Positions 1-8,611 of a stretch of DNA of 64,000 nucleotides are shown piece after piece. Position 1 is the stretch's first letter. Each line of letters starts with the position of its first letter. A model generated the notes under the pieces. It saw only the letters and a program-made list of their open reading frames with translations. It was not told the DNA's origin and searched no databases. The stretch lies in NCBI RefSeq assembly GCF_900143625.1, contig NZ_FRFF01000072.1, positions 1 through 64,000 on the forward strand, in the 5' to 3' direction. The translations under genes and the position numbers were made by a program. Origin of the DNA: Nocardiopsis sp. JB363 (lineage in GTDB: Bacteria; Actinomycetota; Actinomycetes; Streptosporangiales; Streptosporangiaceae).

Positions 1-59
1 GCCCCCGTTGTGCTTCTTCTGCTTTGCGTTTCCGCTGGGCTTTTGAAGCGACTCTTCGA

Positions 60-87
60 AGTTTACATGCTCCGAGCACCGCTCGAA
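60..87 (-). promoter_or_regulatory. rRNA operon promoter, downstream copy (P2)
   Basis: On the minus strand a TAAACT -10 hexamer (60-65) lies 16 bp from a weaker -35 element TTCGAG (82-87). The sequence just after the -10, AAGAGTCGCT, also follows the -10 of the second promoter at 183-211, so the two look like duplicated promoters. TAAACT is a typical -10 of actinobacterial rRNA promoters. The rRNA genes themselves would lie beyond the left edge of the window, which is inference. Confidence 0.6.
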
Positions 88-182
88 CCAGGTTGCTGTG
101 AAGAGGATGTCTGTGATCGCGGCCCGGTTCTGAACGTGAACCCTGAGGTTCGTACGTTCGCCGTCCCGCAGCGACTCTTACG

Positions 183-211
183 AGTTTAGGGGTCTCGGGG
201 GCAGACGTCAA
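183..211 (-). promoter_or_regulatory. rRNA operon promoter, upstream copy (P1)
   Basis: On the minus strand TTGACG (206-211) and TAAACT (183-188) are separated by exactly 17 bp, close to a consensus sigma-A promoter. It points away from tyrS towards the left edge. Together with the similar copy at 60-87 and the position behind the tyrS terminator, it is best read as a promoter of an rRNA operon outside the window. Confidence 0.7.
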
Positions 212-401
212 GTCAGGACCCGGATCGGATGCCTTCGCGGCGATCCGGGCCTCGGTCGCCCCGGTTCGGGCGGCTTCTCAAGGCCCCTGACGTGCGCGAT
301 CCTCACACCGGGTCCGCGTGGTCACGTCGGCTGTTGTCGAACATCGGCATCATGCCCTGTTCGTACCCGACCCAAACCCGGGTTTTCCTCGGGACGAGGA
401 A

Positions 402-431
402 GGGGCCGACCTCCACTCGGAGATCGGCCCC
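402..431 (-). terminator. Terminator of tyrS
   Basis: A 13-bp stem with one mismatch (402-414 with 419-431, 4-nt loop) lies 19 bp past the tyrS stop. It separates tyrS from the rRNA-type promoters further left. No clear T-run follows, as is common in actinobacteria. Confidence 0.7.
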
Positions 432-449
432 TCTGTGAGCGGATCGCCC

Positions 450-1748
450 TCACCCGCGCAGGACGACGCCGCCGACGTTGCGCTTGCCCTTGCGCAGGAC
501 GACGAAGCGGTCCTGGAGCACGTCGTCGGCGGACAGCTTGGCCTCGACGTCGGTGACCTTGACGTTGTTCACGTACGCGCCACCCTCCTGGATCGCCCGG
601 CGGGCCGCGGACTTGCTCGGGGTCAGCCCGCTCTGGGCGAACAGGTCGGTGACGAGCAGGTCGGTGACCTGCCCCTCCACCTCGGTCTTGGGCACCTCGG
701 ACAGTGCGGAGTCCAGGGTGCGCGCGTCCAGCTCGGAGAGATCGGCACGGCCGAAGAGGGCCAGGCTGGCCTCCTTGACCTTGCGGGTCTCCTCCTCGCC
801 ATGAACCAGCGTGGTGAGCTGCTCGGCGAGAGTGCGCTGGGCGGCACGGGCCTGGGGACGCTCCTCGGTCTGGCGCTCCAGGTCGGCGAGCTCCTCCTGG
901 GACAGGAAGGTGAACACCTTGAGGTAGCGGGCGACGTCGCGGTCGTCCGCGTTGAACCAGAACTGGTAGAAGGCGTACGGCGAGGTGAGTTCGGGGTCGA
1001 GCCAGACGGTGCCGGACTCGGTCTTGCCGAACTTGGTGCCGTCGGCCTTGGTCAGCAGGTTCGTGGTGAGGGCGTGCGCGGGGCCGTGCGGCTCGTTGCC
1101 CTCCATCCGACGGACCAGGTCGAGACCGGCGGTGATGTTGCCCCACTGGTCGGATCCGCCGGTCTGCAGGACACAGCCGTAGCGCCGGTAGAGCTGCACG
1201 TAGTCGTAGGACTGGAGCAGCACGTAGCTGAACTCGGTGTAGCTCATGCCCTCCCCGTCGAGACGACTCTTGACCGTCTCGCGGGCCAGCATCTGGTTGA
1301 TGCTGAAGTGCTTGCCGACGTCGCGGAGCAGCTCGATGGCGTTGATCTCGCCGAGCCAGTCCCCGTTGTTCGCCAGGATCGCGTCGGTGGGGGCGGGCCG
1401 CTCCCCCTCCGGCGTGAATCGCAGGAAGGACGACAGCTGGCCGGCGAGGTTGCGGACCCAGCCCTGGACCGTCTCCACGGAGTTCATCTGCCGCTCGGCA
1501 CTGGGCTTGGGGTCTCCGATGAGACCGGTGCCCCCGCCCACGAGGGCGAGGGGGCGGTGCCCGGCCCTCTGGAAGCGGGCCAGGGTGAGCGCTTGGATGA
1601 GGTGGCCGACGTGCAGGCTCCCCGCGGTCGGGTCGAAGCCGCAATAGAGGGTGATCGGACCATCGGCCAGCGCCTTGCGGAGTGCGTCAAGGTCGGTCGT
1701 CTGCGCGATGAGTCCGCGCCACTGGAGTTCGTCGATGATGTCGATCAC
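450..1748 (-). CDS. tyrS: Tyrosyl-tRNA synthetase
   Basis: Class I aminoacyl-tRNA synthetase that charges tRNA-Tyr in the cytoplasm. The 432-residue product has the HIGH-type motif HVGH near residue 50, the tyrosine and tRNA contact region, the KMSKS-type loop KFGKT, and a C-terminal S4 RNA-binding domain ending in GGVVLRG; this is full length. The reading frame stays open to an ATG at 1826, but homology starts at the GTG at 1748 (VIDIIDELQWRGL), preceded by the purine-rich AGAGAG. The gene faces away from the hydrolase operon at 1919 and is followed by a hairpin terminator and rRNA-type promoters. tyrS next to an rRNA operon is a plausible actinobacterial arrangement but the rRNA genes are not visible here. 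Confidence 0.95.
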   Translation of the reverse strand: MIDIIDELQWRGLIAQTTDLDALRKALADGPITLYCGFDPTAGSLHVGHLIQALTLARFQRAGHRPLALVGGGTGLIGDPKPSAERQMNSVETVQGWVRNLAGQLSSFLRFTPEGERPAPTDAILANNGDWLGEINAIELLRDVGKHFSINQMLARETVKSRLDGEGMSYTEFSYVLLQSYDYVQLYRRYGCVLQTGGSDQWGNITAGLDLVRRMEGNEPHGPAHALTTNLLTKADGTKFGKTESGTVWLDPELTSPYAFYQFWFNADDRDVARYLKVFTFLSQEELADLERQTEERPQARAAQRTLAEQLTTLVHGEEETRKVKEASLALFGRADLSELDARTLDSALSEVPKTEVEGQVTDLLVTDLFAQSGLTPSKSAARRAIQEGGAYVNNVKVTDVEAKLSADDVLQDRFVVLRKGKRNVGGVVLRG

Positions 1749-1849
1749 TGTGTAGCTCTCTGTCGGATAGGTGGGCCCACGGCCCGATCTGCTTAGCAGT
1801 CTAGGTCGGCGCACCGGGTGCCTCACCCGAATTTCCGTTCGGTGCGCCC

Positions 1850-1888
1850 TTGACCGCTGAAGCTAATAGCATTAGCTTTTAAGCTAAT
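1850..1888 (+). promoter_or_regulatory. Promoter with overlapping TetR-type operator
   Basis: TTGACC (1850-1855) and TAGCTT (1873-1878) are 17 bp apart and form a sigma-A-like promoter. Over it lie three copies of one half-site: AGCTAAT (1861-1867), ATTAGCT (1871-1877) and AGCTAAT (1882-1888). The first two form a perfect 7-3-7 palindrome, and first and third are 21 bp apart, two helical turns. A repressor bound here would block the core promoter. The natural candidate is the TetR protein encoded second in the operon (inference). Confidence 0.7.
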
Positions 1889-1918
1889 ACCCATAACCAA
1901 CATGGAGGAGCACCGGCC

Positions 1919-2728
1919 ATGCACCAGCTATCGCGGCCCGAGGGACGCATCGCCTACGACCTGTACGAGGGGGACGGCGACGGGACCCTCGTGGTCTGCG
2001 TTCCCGGCATGTTCGACCACCGCGCGTCCTTCCGCTTCGTCGGCCGGGCCCTGGCCGCCGCCGGGTACAGGGTCGCCGTCATGGACCTGCGCGGCCACGG
2101 GGACAGCGACATCACCTTCACCGCCCACGACAGCCGCGCGGCCTCGTCCGACGCGATCGCCCTGGCCGAGGAACTGGGCGGGGAGCGAGTGATCATGGTC
2201 GGCAATTCCATGGGCGCCGCCGCGGTGACGATCGCCGCCATCGATCGACCGGACCTGGTCGCCGGCATCGCCCTGCTGGGTCCGTTCCTGCGACAGCCCT
2301 CCCTCGGTCTGCCGACGCGGGCCATGATGCGGATCCTGCTCACCCGCCCCTGGGCGCCGTGGGCCCTCACCTTCTGGTACGACCGACTGCACGTCGGGCG
2401 CACCCCGGAGGGCCACGACGAACAGAAGGAGCGAGTCCTGCGGATGCTGCGTCCAGCGGACCGCTTCCGGGCGATCGCGGCGACGATCAACGCGTCCAAC
2501 GAGACCGTCGACTCCACCGACGGGATGATCGCCGAGGCGGTCGTCATCATGGGCGAGGGGGACCCCGATTGGAAGGACCCGGGAGCCGAGGCGCGCTGGG
2601 TCTCCTCCGTGGTGGGCGGCCGGCTCGTGATGGTGCCCGACTGCGGTCACTACGCCCAGGCTCAGCGACCGGACGTGGTCGCCCCCGTCCTGGTGGACCT
2701 GATCGAGCGGGCGGTCGCCGATGCCTAG
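1919..2728 (+). CDS. Alpha/beta-fold hydrolase
   Basis: Predicted cytoplasmic hydrolase or esterase of 269 residues; the substrate is unknown. Visible landmarks are the oxyanion-hole segment VPGMFDH near residue 29, DLRGHGDS near 56, the nucleophile elbow GNSMG with Ser97, an acidic residue in GEGDPDW, and the catalytic His in GHYAQ near the C terminus. GGAGGAG stands about 9 bp before the ATG. It is the first gene of a two-gene operon with a TetR regulator overlapping its 3' end by 8 bp, behind a promoter carrying palindromic half-sites. Expression is therefore probably switched by a small ligand of the TetR protein. It could equally be a haloperoxidase-like or lactonase-type enzyme. Confidence 0.85.
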   Translation: MHQLSRPEGRIAYDLYEGDGDGTLVVCVPGMFDHRASFRFVGRALAAAGYRVAVMDLRGHGDSDITFTAHDSRAASSDAIALAEELGGERVIMVGNSMGAAAVTIAAIDRPDLVAGIALLGPFLRQPSLGLPTRAMMRILLTRPWAPWALTFWYDRLHVGRTPEGHDEQKERVLRMLRPADRFRAIAATINASNETVDSTDGMIAEAVVIMGEGDPDWKDPGAEARWVSSVVGGRLVMVPDCGHYAQAQRPDVVAPVLVDLIERAVADA

Positions 2729-3302
2729 AGCCGGCCTGACCCCGGAGGTGGTCGTCACCGAGGCCTCCCGGCTGTGCGACGAGCGAGGGTTCGAGGCGCT
2801 CTCGCTGGCCGCTGTGGCCAAACGGCTGGGGGTGGCCACACCCAGCCTCTACAAACACGTCCCGGGGTTGGCCGAGCTGCGCCGCCGGGTGGCGTTGGGG
2901 GCCGTGGACGACTTGACCGAACGGCTGCGCGCGGCCGCGGTCGGGCTCTCCCGTGGTGCCGCCGTACGCGCTCTCTTCACGACGTTCCGGGTGTACGCGC
3001 ACGCGCACCCCGGGCGTTACACGGCGCTACAGCGGGAGGCCCCGTCACCGGAGGACGCCGAGACCTACGCGGCGTTCGCCCGCCCGGTCGAGGTCATCGC
3101 CTCGATCCTTCGGGGGTTCGACATTCCGCAGGACCGCGCGGTGCACGTCATCCGGGCTCTGCGCAGTGCCCTGCACGGGTTCATCGACCTGGAGACGCAC
3201 GGCGGGTTCCAGATGCCGGAAAGCCTCGACGAGAGCTACGCGCTGCTGGTGGACGGCTTCGTCCGGATCCTCGAACAATGGCCCGAGGCGGACAGGGCCT
3301 GA
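2721..3302 (+). CDS. TetR/AcrR-family transcriptional regulator
   Basis: The 193-residue protein has the TetR layout: an N-terminal helix-turn-helix (residues about 9-55, with LSLAAVAKRLGVATPSLYKHV as the recognition region) and a C-terminal ligand/dimer domain of the WHG type. Its ATG overlaps the end of the hydrolase gene by 8 bp, so the two are probably translationally coupled. The palindromic half-sites upstream of the hydrolase are its likely operator, which would make it autoregulatory. The inducing ligand cannot be told from the sequence. Confidence 0.88.
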   Translation: MPRAGLTPEVVVTEASRLCDERGFEALSLAAVAKRLGVATPSLYKHVPGLAELRRRVALGAVDDLTERLRAAAVGLSRGAAVRALFTTFRVYAHAHPGRYTALQREAPSPEDAETYAAFARPVEVIASILRGFDIPQDRAVHVIRALRSALHGFIDLETHGGFQMPESLDESYALLVDGFVRILEQWPEADRA

Positions 3303-3392
3303 GGTTCTCCGGGACTCTTCGATGGTCCAAGCTTGGAGTATCCGTTACCTTCTCTCCGCTGGTCGGGGAGCACAGATGTTGGAGTCTCCCGC

Positions 3393-4103
3393 ATGTCGAA
3401 GCAGTCCTCTCCCGGGGGCCGAAAGCCGAAGTCCAAGTCGGCGGCCGTCATCAGCGCGTTGGTCGGCGTGGTCGTGGTCGCCGTCTTCGTGTTGCAGCAG
3501 ATGGGGGTGATCGATCTGGAGGGCGACGGTACCTCCACCGAGCCACAGGGCGCTCCCGGTAACATCTCGGCCTCCGACCTCGACCAGGCCCGTGAACGCG
3601 TCGAGGAGATCCGTGTCGAGGAGGAGAGCGACCCCGGCGGCTACGACCGGTCGTTGTTCCCGCACTGGAGCGAAGAGGACGGCTGCACGACGCGCGAGGT
3701 GGTGCTGGAACGCGACGGCGAGGGTGTGCGGACCGACGAGGATTGCCGGCCGACCTCCGGCAGCTGGTTCAGCCCCTACGACGGTGAGACCTTCGACGAC
3801 GCCTCGGATCTCGACATCGACCACATGGTCGCTCTGAAGGAGGGGTGGCGGTCGGGCGCCCACGAATGGTCGACCGAGGACCGCGGGCAGTTCGCCAACG
3901 ACCTGGACACCACCCAACTGTGGGCCGTGAGCGCCTCGACCAACCGTTCCAAGGGCGACGCCGACCCGTCGGACTGGCTGCCGCCGCTGGAGTCGTCGCA
4001 CTGCGACTACGTGGTCTCGTGGATCGAGGTCAAGCACGAGTGGGATCTGAGCATGGACCCGGATGAGGAGACCGCGGTGCGCGAGGTGCTGGAGAGCTGC
4101 TAG
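3393..4103 (+). CDS. Membrane-anchored HNH nuclease (DUF1524/GmrSD C-terminal type)
   Basis: A 236-residue protein with a short basic N terminus, one transmembrane or signal helix at about residues 17-37, then an extracellular domain. The domain shows DIDHMVALKEGWRSGA and, downstream, AVSASTNRSKGD and DWLPP, the ββα-metal pattern of secreted HNH nucleases related to the GmrSD C-terminal domain. Conserved Cys residues may form disulfides. The ATG at 3393 is preferred over an upstream TTG because GGAG lies 8 bp before it. Likely a nutritional or competition nuclease; specificity is unknown. Its TAG stop shares the four bases CTAG with the stop of the convergent gene at 4100. Confidence 0.82.
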   Translation: MSKQSSPGGRKPKSKSAAVISALVGVVVVAVFVLQQMGVIDLEGDGTSTEPQGAPGNISASDLDQARERVEEIRVEEESDPGGYDRSLFPHWSEEDGCTTREVVLERDGEGVRTDEDCRPTSGSWFSPYDGETFDDASDLDIDHMVALKEGWRSGAHEWSTEDRGQFANDLDTTQLWAVSASTNRSKGDADPSDWLPPLESSHCDYVVSWIEVKHEWDLSMDPDEETAVREVLESC

Positions 4104-4606
4104 AGATCGGCCGGGACCACTCCCCTGGCGGTGGCGAGCAGTCCCTCCTCTCCCACGAGCCCCGAGGCGTCGCGGACCTCCACCGCGACGCCTTCGCCCG
4201 GGACCCAGAAGGCCTCGGTGTCGCCGTACAGTCCGGGAGCGCCGTCGTCCCGGGTCAGGTCGGTGAGCTCCCAGTCGTCGGGGTCGCGTTCGTGGTAGCG
4301 GGCGAGGAAGGCCCGGACCGCGGCCAGGTCGACGAGTTCGTCGCCGCGCAGCACCAGGACCTGGAGCACCACCTGGAATCCGCCGCTCTCCTTGGCCTGT
4401 TCCCAGACCCTTGAGGTGAAGGCCACGTCCTCCCACTCGTAGGTGAAGTCGGCGGCCGAGGCCTGCGGCCCGACCGGGTCGGGCAGGTGCGTGACGGTGA
4501 ATCCGTCCAAGGGTCCTCCTCGGGGTCCTGCGGCCGGTGCGGCCGCGGTGAGCACGAGTGCGAGTACGACGGCCAGGACCGTCGGGGCCCACCTGGTCAG
4601 GGACAT
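4100..4606 (-). CDS. Secreted protein of unknown function
   Basis: A 168-residue product starting MSLTRWAPTVLAVVLALVLT, a clear signal peptide ending near AAAPAAG. The remainder is an acidic soluble domain with no motif I recognise. The start at 4606 follows GGAGG by about 6 bp; the reading frame is open further upstream without a good ribosome site. It converges on the HNH nuclease gene with the two stop codons sharing CTAG. No function is assigned. Confidence 0.7.
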   Translation of the reverse strand: MSLTRWAPTVLAVVLALVLTAAAPAAGPRGGPLDGFTVTHLPDPVGPQASAADFTYEWEDVAFTSRVWEQAKESGGFQVVLQVLVLRGDELVDLAAVRAFLARYHERDPDDWELTDLTRDDGAPGLYGDTEAFWVPGEGVAVEVRDASGLVGEEGLLATARGVVPADL

Positions 4607-4722
4607 TGCGCCTCCACCGGTGACCACGGGACCCTCCCGCGCCACCCTTTCCATCGTCGGCGCGGCGGCGGCCCGGTACCAGGGTGTCCTCGAACCTGTG
4701 GATAACTCCGGTCCGACACACC

Positions 4723-5952
4723 CTAGTGAGAGGGTCGGTGCCCGGCCACGTGCGAGTCGTAGAGGAACTCGGCGATCGCGAGGGAGGAGGTCGCCGCGGG
4801 TGAGGGCGCGTTGCGCACGCACACCACCCGCCCGTGTGTGTCCACGTGGAAGTCGTCCAGCAGGGAACCGTCCCGGCCGAGTGCCTGGGCGCGCACCCCG
4901 GCGGGGGCGGGGCGCAGGTCGGCGGTGGTGATCTCGGGCAGCAACCGGCGCGCCTGCGCCGCGAACACCGCTCGGGACGCCGAAACGACCGTCTCGCGCG
5001 CACCCACCGTCCAGTGTCGACGGGCCAGCCGCCAGAAACCGGGCCAGGCCAGGGTCCGGCCGAGTTCACGGGCGCGCAGATCGCGGGCGCGATATCCCTC
5101 CAGCGCGGTGGCCAGGATCGCGTTCGGCCCGGCCATGACCTCGCCGTGGACGTGGCGGGTCAGGTGCACGCCGAGGAAGGGGTAGCGCGGGTCGGGCACC
5201 GGGTACAGGAGGCCGCGGACCAGGTCCCGGCGTTCGGGGACGATCTCGTGGTAGTGCCCCCGGAAGGGGACGACACGGGGGTCGGGGTCGGCCCCGGCCA
5301 TGCGCGCGAGTCGGTCGCTGTGCAGACCACCGCAGAGCACGAGCCGATCGAAACGGTGGATGATCCGCTCGCCTTGGGGGTCTCCGGTGAGGACCTCGGC
5401 ACCATCGTCGTCTTGCCGCAGGTCCAGCACAGGGGTGTTGAGCAGTACCCGTCCCCCTCCCCTGCGGACGTCGTCGGCGAGCTGTTCGGCGACGGCGACG
5501 AAGTCCGTGATGGCGGTGGTGGGCGAGTGGAGCCCCGCCAGGCCCACCGCGTGGGGTTCGATGTCGCGGATGCCGTCGGGGCCCAGGCGCGTGACGTCGG
5601 GGACGCCGTTCTCCTTGGCCCTTTCCTCGATGTCGTCGAGGCGGGCCTCGTCTTCGGCGTTGACGGCGACCAGGAGCTTGCCGGCCTCGCGGTAGGGCAG
5701 GTCGTGCTCGGCGCAGTACTCGCGGAGCATTCCGACGCCTCGGCGGCAGAGGGTGGCTTTGAGGGACCCGGGCCGGTAGTAGAGGCCGGCGTGGACGACG
5801 CCGCTGTTGTGTCCGGTCTGGTGCGCGGCGACCCGGTTCTCCTTCTCCAGGACGGTGACCCGGGTGCCGGGGCGGTGGAGGGTGATGTGGCGGGCCAAGG
5901 CCAGTCCGACGATGCCCGCTCCGATGATGCCGATGTGTTCGGTGCTGCGCAT
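4723..5952 (-). CDS. lhgO: L-2-hydroxyglutarate oxidase
   Basis: FAD-dependent oxidase of the DAO superfamily that converts L-2-hydroxyglutarate to 2-oxoglutarate, a metabolite-repair reaction. The 409-residue product begins with a dinucleotide-binding motif (IGIIGAGIVGLALARH), has the family segment HQTGHNSGVVHAGLYY near residue 45, and keeps the C-terminal substrate region including DGSLLDDF. Length matches the family. No strong ribosome site is seen before the ATG. The neighbours give no pathway link. Confidence 0.88.
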   Translation of the reverse strand: MRSTEHIGIIGAGIVGLALARHITLHRPGTRVTVLEKENRVAAHQTGHNSGVVHAGLYYRPGSLKATLCRRGVGMLREYCAEHDLPYREAGKLLVAVNAEDEARLDDIEERAKENGVPDVTRLGPDGIRDIEPHAVGLAGLHSPTTAITDFVAVAEQLADDVRRGGGRVLLNTPVLDLRQDDDGAEVLTGDPQGERIIHRFDRLVLCGGLHSDRLARMAGADPDPRVVPFRGHYHEIVPERRDLVRGLLYPVPDPRYPFLGVHLTRHVHGEVMAGPNAILATALEGYRARDLRARELGRTLAWPGFWRLARRHWTVGARETVVSASRAVFAAQARRLLPEITTADLRPAPAGVRAQALGRDGSLLDDFHVDTHGRVVCVRNAPSPAATSSLAIAEFLYDSHVAGHRPSH

Positions 5953-6009
5953 GGGCGCACGCTAGCAACACGGTGGTGGAGCGATGGGAGCGGGTGCCGG
6001 AGGCGGGTG

Positions 6010-6456
6010 TTACAGGGAGTGCAGTCCGACGAGGACGGCGTGCAGGATGTCCTGGCGTTCCAGGGGCCGTGAGGGACCACAGCGTTGGAGGGCTCCCTCA
6101 GCGACCATGGCGGCGACCATGGTGCGGACCTGGCCGACCGGAAGGCCGACCTCGGCGACGAGTTCTGCGATGGTCCGGGCGCTCAGGGCGTGGGCGAGGA
6201 TGGCTTCGCGCTCGGGTCTGAGCCCCTCCTTCGGACTCGGGGTTCTGGCGGCCACGACCAGGGAGAGCAGGTCGAGATCGGCCGGCCCGTTCTCAGGCGG
6301 GATGTCCGGTTCCCCGAAACCCGCGTCGATGGCGTAGGGGCGGAGGAACCGTTCGTTCTCCGCGGCTTCCTCGGTGTCCCGACCTCGGGAGAAGGTCCCG
6401 GTGTGGTCGAAGGCGTCTCTTTCCGGACGGCGGGCGTGCCGGCCCTCAGCGTTCAC
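6010..6456 (-). CDS. DUF742 (CvnC-like) conservon protein, second set
   Basis: A 148-residue protein with a disordered N-terminal third, then the DUF742 core: FLRPYAIDAG, the segment LSLVVAAR, and a winged-helix-like stretch ending in the typical LHAVLVGLHSL. DUF742 proteins are the C component of actinobacterial conservons, membrane-associated signalling sets. Its ATG overlaps the upstream sensor gene by 11 bp, so the two are coupled. This set has no adjacent roadblock or GTPase, unlike the full cvnABCD set at 9.9-14 kb. Confidence 0.85.
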   Translation of the reverse strand: MNAEGRHARRPERDAFDHTGTFSRGRDTEEAAENERFLRPYAIDAGFGEPDIPPENGPADLDLLSLVVAARTPSPKEGLRPEREAILAHALSARTIAELVAEVGLPVGQVRTMVAAMVAEGALQRCGPSRPLERQDILHAVLVGLHSL

Positions 6457-8611
6457 TGCGTCCTCCTGGTGGCGTCTGGGTCGGGAGCGGCGCGATCCCG
6501 TGGGGGCCGGACGGACCGAGGTGGCTCTGTGGGCCCGAAGCGCCCACGGTCCATTGCGGCCCGGAGTGGACGGGCGGCCCCTGGGGAGCGGAGGCCCCGA
6601 CCCCGTTGCCGGCGTGCCCGTTCACGGGACCGGAGACGGTGAGCGGGTTGTCGACGGGTTCGAGCAGGCCGTCGGGGATCAGGGCGGTCGCTCGGGTCCC
6701 CCCGTAGGGCGAGGGGTGGAGCCAGACCCTGATGCCGTGGCGTTCGGCGAGGCGGGCCACGACGAACAGACCCAGGCGCGGGTCGTCGGGCAGCGCCATC
6801 ACGTCGAATTCCGGGGGCCTGGTGAGGGTCCGCTCAGCGGCCGCGTACCCCTGTTCGGACATGCCCAGGCCCCGGTCCTCGATCTCCACCAACAGCCCTT
6901 CGGGGGCCGGGGCGCAGCCGACGTCCACCGGGGTTCCCGCCGGGGAGAACTGGGCGGCGTTCTCGACGAGTTCGGCCAGCAGGTGGACGATGTCGGCGAC
7001 GGCCTGCCCGTGCATGAGGACACGGGGCGCGGAGGTGAGGCGGACCCGTTCGAAGTCCTCGGTCTCGGCGATGGCCGCGCGCAGCACGTCCACCACGGGG
7101 CGGGGTTGGCGCCAGCGCCGGGCGGACTGCCCGCCACCGAGGATGATGAGGTTGTCGGCGTAGCGGCGTGCCCGCGTGGCCAGGTGGTCCAGGCGGAAGA
7201 GACGGCGCAGGGCGTGGGGATCCTGTTCGTTGTACTCGATCTCGTCGAGCAGGCGCAGTTGGCGCTGGACAAGGGTCTGATTGCGAAAGGCGATGCCGAG
7301 GAAGGCCCGGTTGGCGCCGCGACGGATCTCCGCTTGGCGGACGGCGGCCTCCACCGCGGTGATCTGGGCGCTGTCGAAGGCCTCGGCGACCTGACCGATC
7401 TCGTCGTCCCCTTGCTCGTCCAGGGGCGGCAGTTCGTCGATGACGTCGACCTTGTGACCCAGTTGGGCGCGCTCGACGATGTCGGGCAGGTCCGCGTCCC
7501 GTTCCATGATCTGCTCGCGCAGCCCGGAGAGGCGTTCGCTGAGGCGGCGGGAGGAGCGACCGACCAGGGCGATGGCGGTCGCGCCCCCGAGAAGGGTGAT
7601 GGCGGCCCCGGCGGCGTACATCCAGATTTCGAGGACGGCGGCGCTCCAGGCCAGGTCGACGGTCCTTTCGGTCTGGGACCGGGTCAGCTCGCCCAAGGCC
7701 TCGACGGAGTCGGTGGAGGAGGCGTCCCACTCGGCCGCACCCACCTCCACGGAGGAGTTCCACTCGCTCAACGGTCCGCCGTCGACCTCGTCGACGCCTT
7801 CGGCGACCGGGGGGCGGGTGACCACGCGTCGGCTGAGCCGTTCGGTCTCGGTCCAGGCGGCGCCTTCGGTGATCGCCTCGTGGTCACGGCTCACCTCGGG
7901 GTGCATGCCGTGGATGGCGCCGTCGAAGGTGGCCCGGTAGGAGGCGGTGAGATAGGTGAAGTGGGCCGTCTCCTCGTAGCCCATCCGACCGGCGGCGATG
8001 GCCCCGGCCAGGAGAGCGTCGGCGGTCGAATAGTCCTCGTACGCGTTGAGGAGTTCACGGGTGAGGACGGCGTCGGTGAGGTTCTCCCCCACTCCGGTGG
8101 AGTGGACCAGGGCGACGGAGGTGCTCTGGAGGGTTTCAACGAGGGCGCCGTAACCGACCAGGATCTCCTCGCGGGCTCCGGAGGGGGCGTCGACCGATTC
8201 GCGCAGCATGGCGAGGCCCTCGGTGGCCTCGGTGATCTCGGCGGCGCCGCGACGGACCTCACCGTCTCGGTCCTCGAAGCCCGCGGACAGATCGACCGCG
8301 CTCTCCAGGGCCTCGTCGGTGCGGCCGCGCTGTTGGTCGAGCGCTTCCCGGACGGTGGAGGTGTCACCGGCGTCCTGGGCACCCAGGTGCACGACGGACA
8401 GTCGGCGTTCGGTGCGCAACTCTTCGGCCGCCGCGGACAGGACCTCGGTCCCCTGGCGTGTCTGTCCGATGTCGCCCACGAACCGGGCGGACTGGACCGC
8501 GCCGACGGTGGCGATGATCAACCAGAGCGCGAGGAAACACAGGCTCGGGATCAACACGATGCGGGTGAGTTGCCCGCGGATCGTCCGGGTGGACGCGTGG
8601 TTTCTGCGCAT
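6446..8611 (-). CDS. Nitrate/nitrite-sensor-like histidine kinase homologue (CvnA-like), second set
   Basis: A 721-residue membrane sensor. Residues about 18-38 form the first transmembrane helix, followed by a roughly 280-residue extracytoplasmic NIT-type helical domain, a second helix (WMYAAGAAITLLGGATAIALV), a HAMP-like linker, and a cytoplasmic module with DHLATRARRYADNL, the N-box ELVENA, EIEDRGLGM and RLGLFVVARLA of an HATPase domain. A standard phosphoacceptor His box is not obvious, as in other CvnA proteins. The ATG at 8611 is chosen because GGAGGGG precedes it; an upstream ATG at 8644 has no such site. The C terminus is a Pro/Gly/Ser-rich tail. It is translated with the DUF742 gene at 6010 and is a paralogue of the sensor at 11442. 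Confidence 0.88.
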   Translation of the reverse strand: MRRNHASTRTIRGQLTRIVLIPSLCFLALWLIIATVGAVQSARFVGDIGQTRQGTEVLSAAAEELRTERRLSVVHLGAQDAGDTSTVREALDQQRGRTDEALESAVDLSAGFEDRDGEVRRGAAEITEATEGLAMLRESVDAPSGAREEILVGYGALVETLQSTSVALVHSTGVGENLTDAVLTRELLNAYEDYSTADALLAGAIAAGRMGYEETAHFTYLTASYRATFDGAIHGMHPEVSRDHEAITEGAAWTETERLSRRVVTRPPVAEGVDEVDGGPLSEWNSSVEVGAAEWDASSTDSVEALGELTRSQTERTVDLAWSAAVLEIWMYAAGAAITLLGGATAIALVGRSSRRLSERLSGLREQIMERDADLPDIVERAQLGHKVDVIDELPPLDEQGDDEIGQVAEAFDSAQITAVEAAVRQAEIRRGANRAFLGIAFRNQTLVQRQLRLLDEIEYNEQDPHALRRLFRLDHLATRARRYADNLIILGGGQSARRWRQPRPVVDVLRAAIAETEDFERVRLTSAPRVLMHGQAVADIVHLLAELVENAAQFSPAGTPVDVGCAPAPEGLLVEIEDRGLGMSEQGYAAAERTLTRPPEFDVMALPDDPRLGLFVVARLAERHGIRVWLHPSPYGGTRATALIPDGLLEPVDNPLTVSGPVNGHAGNGVGASAPQGPPVHSGPQWTVGASGPQSHLGPSGPHGIAPLPTQTPPGGRSER

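Noticed and set aside
1-450. 5' end of 16S rRNA inside the window
   Set aside because: No 16S start sequence is present; only promoter and leader-like sequence lies between 1 and 230.
318-1796. Long open frame on the plus strand across tyrS (492 codons)
   Set aside because: It is the antisense of tyrS in G/C-rich DNA; composition is repetitive and there is no homology or ribosome site. Similar antisense frames over most genes of the window were dismissed for the same reason.
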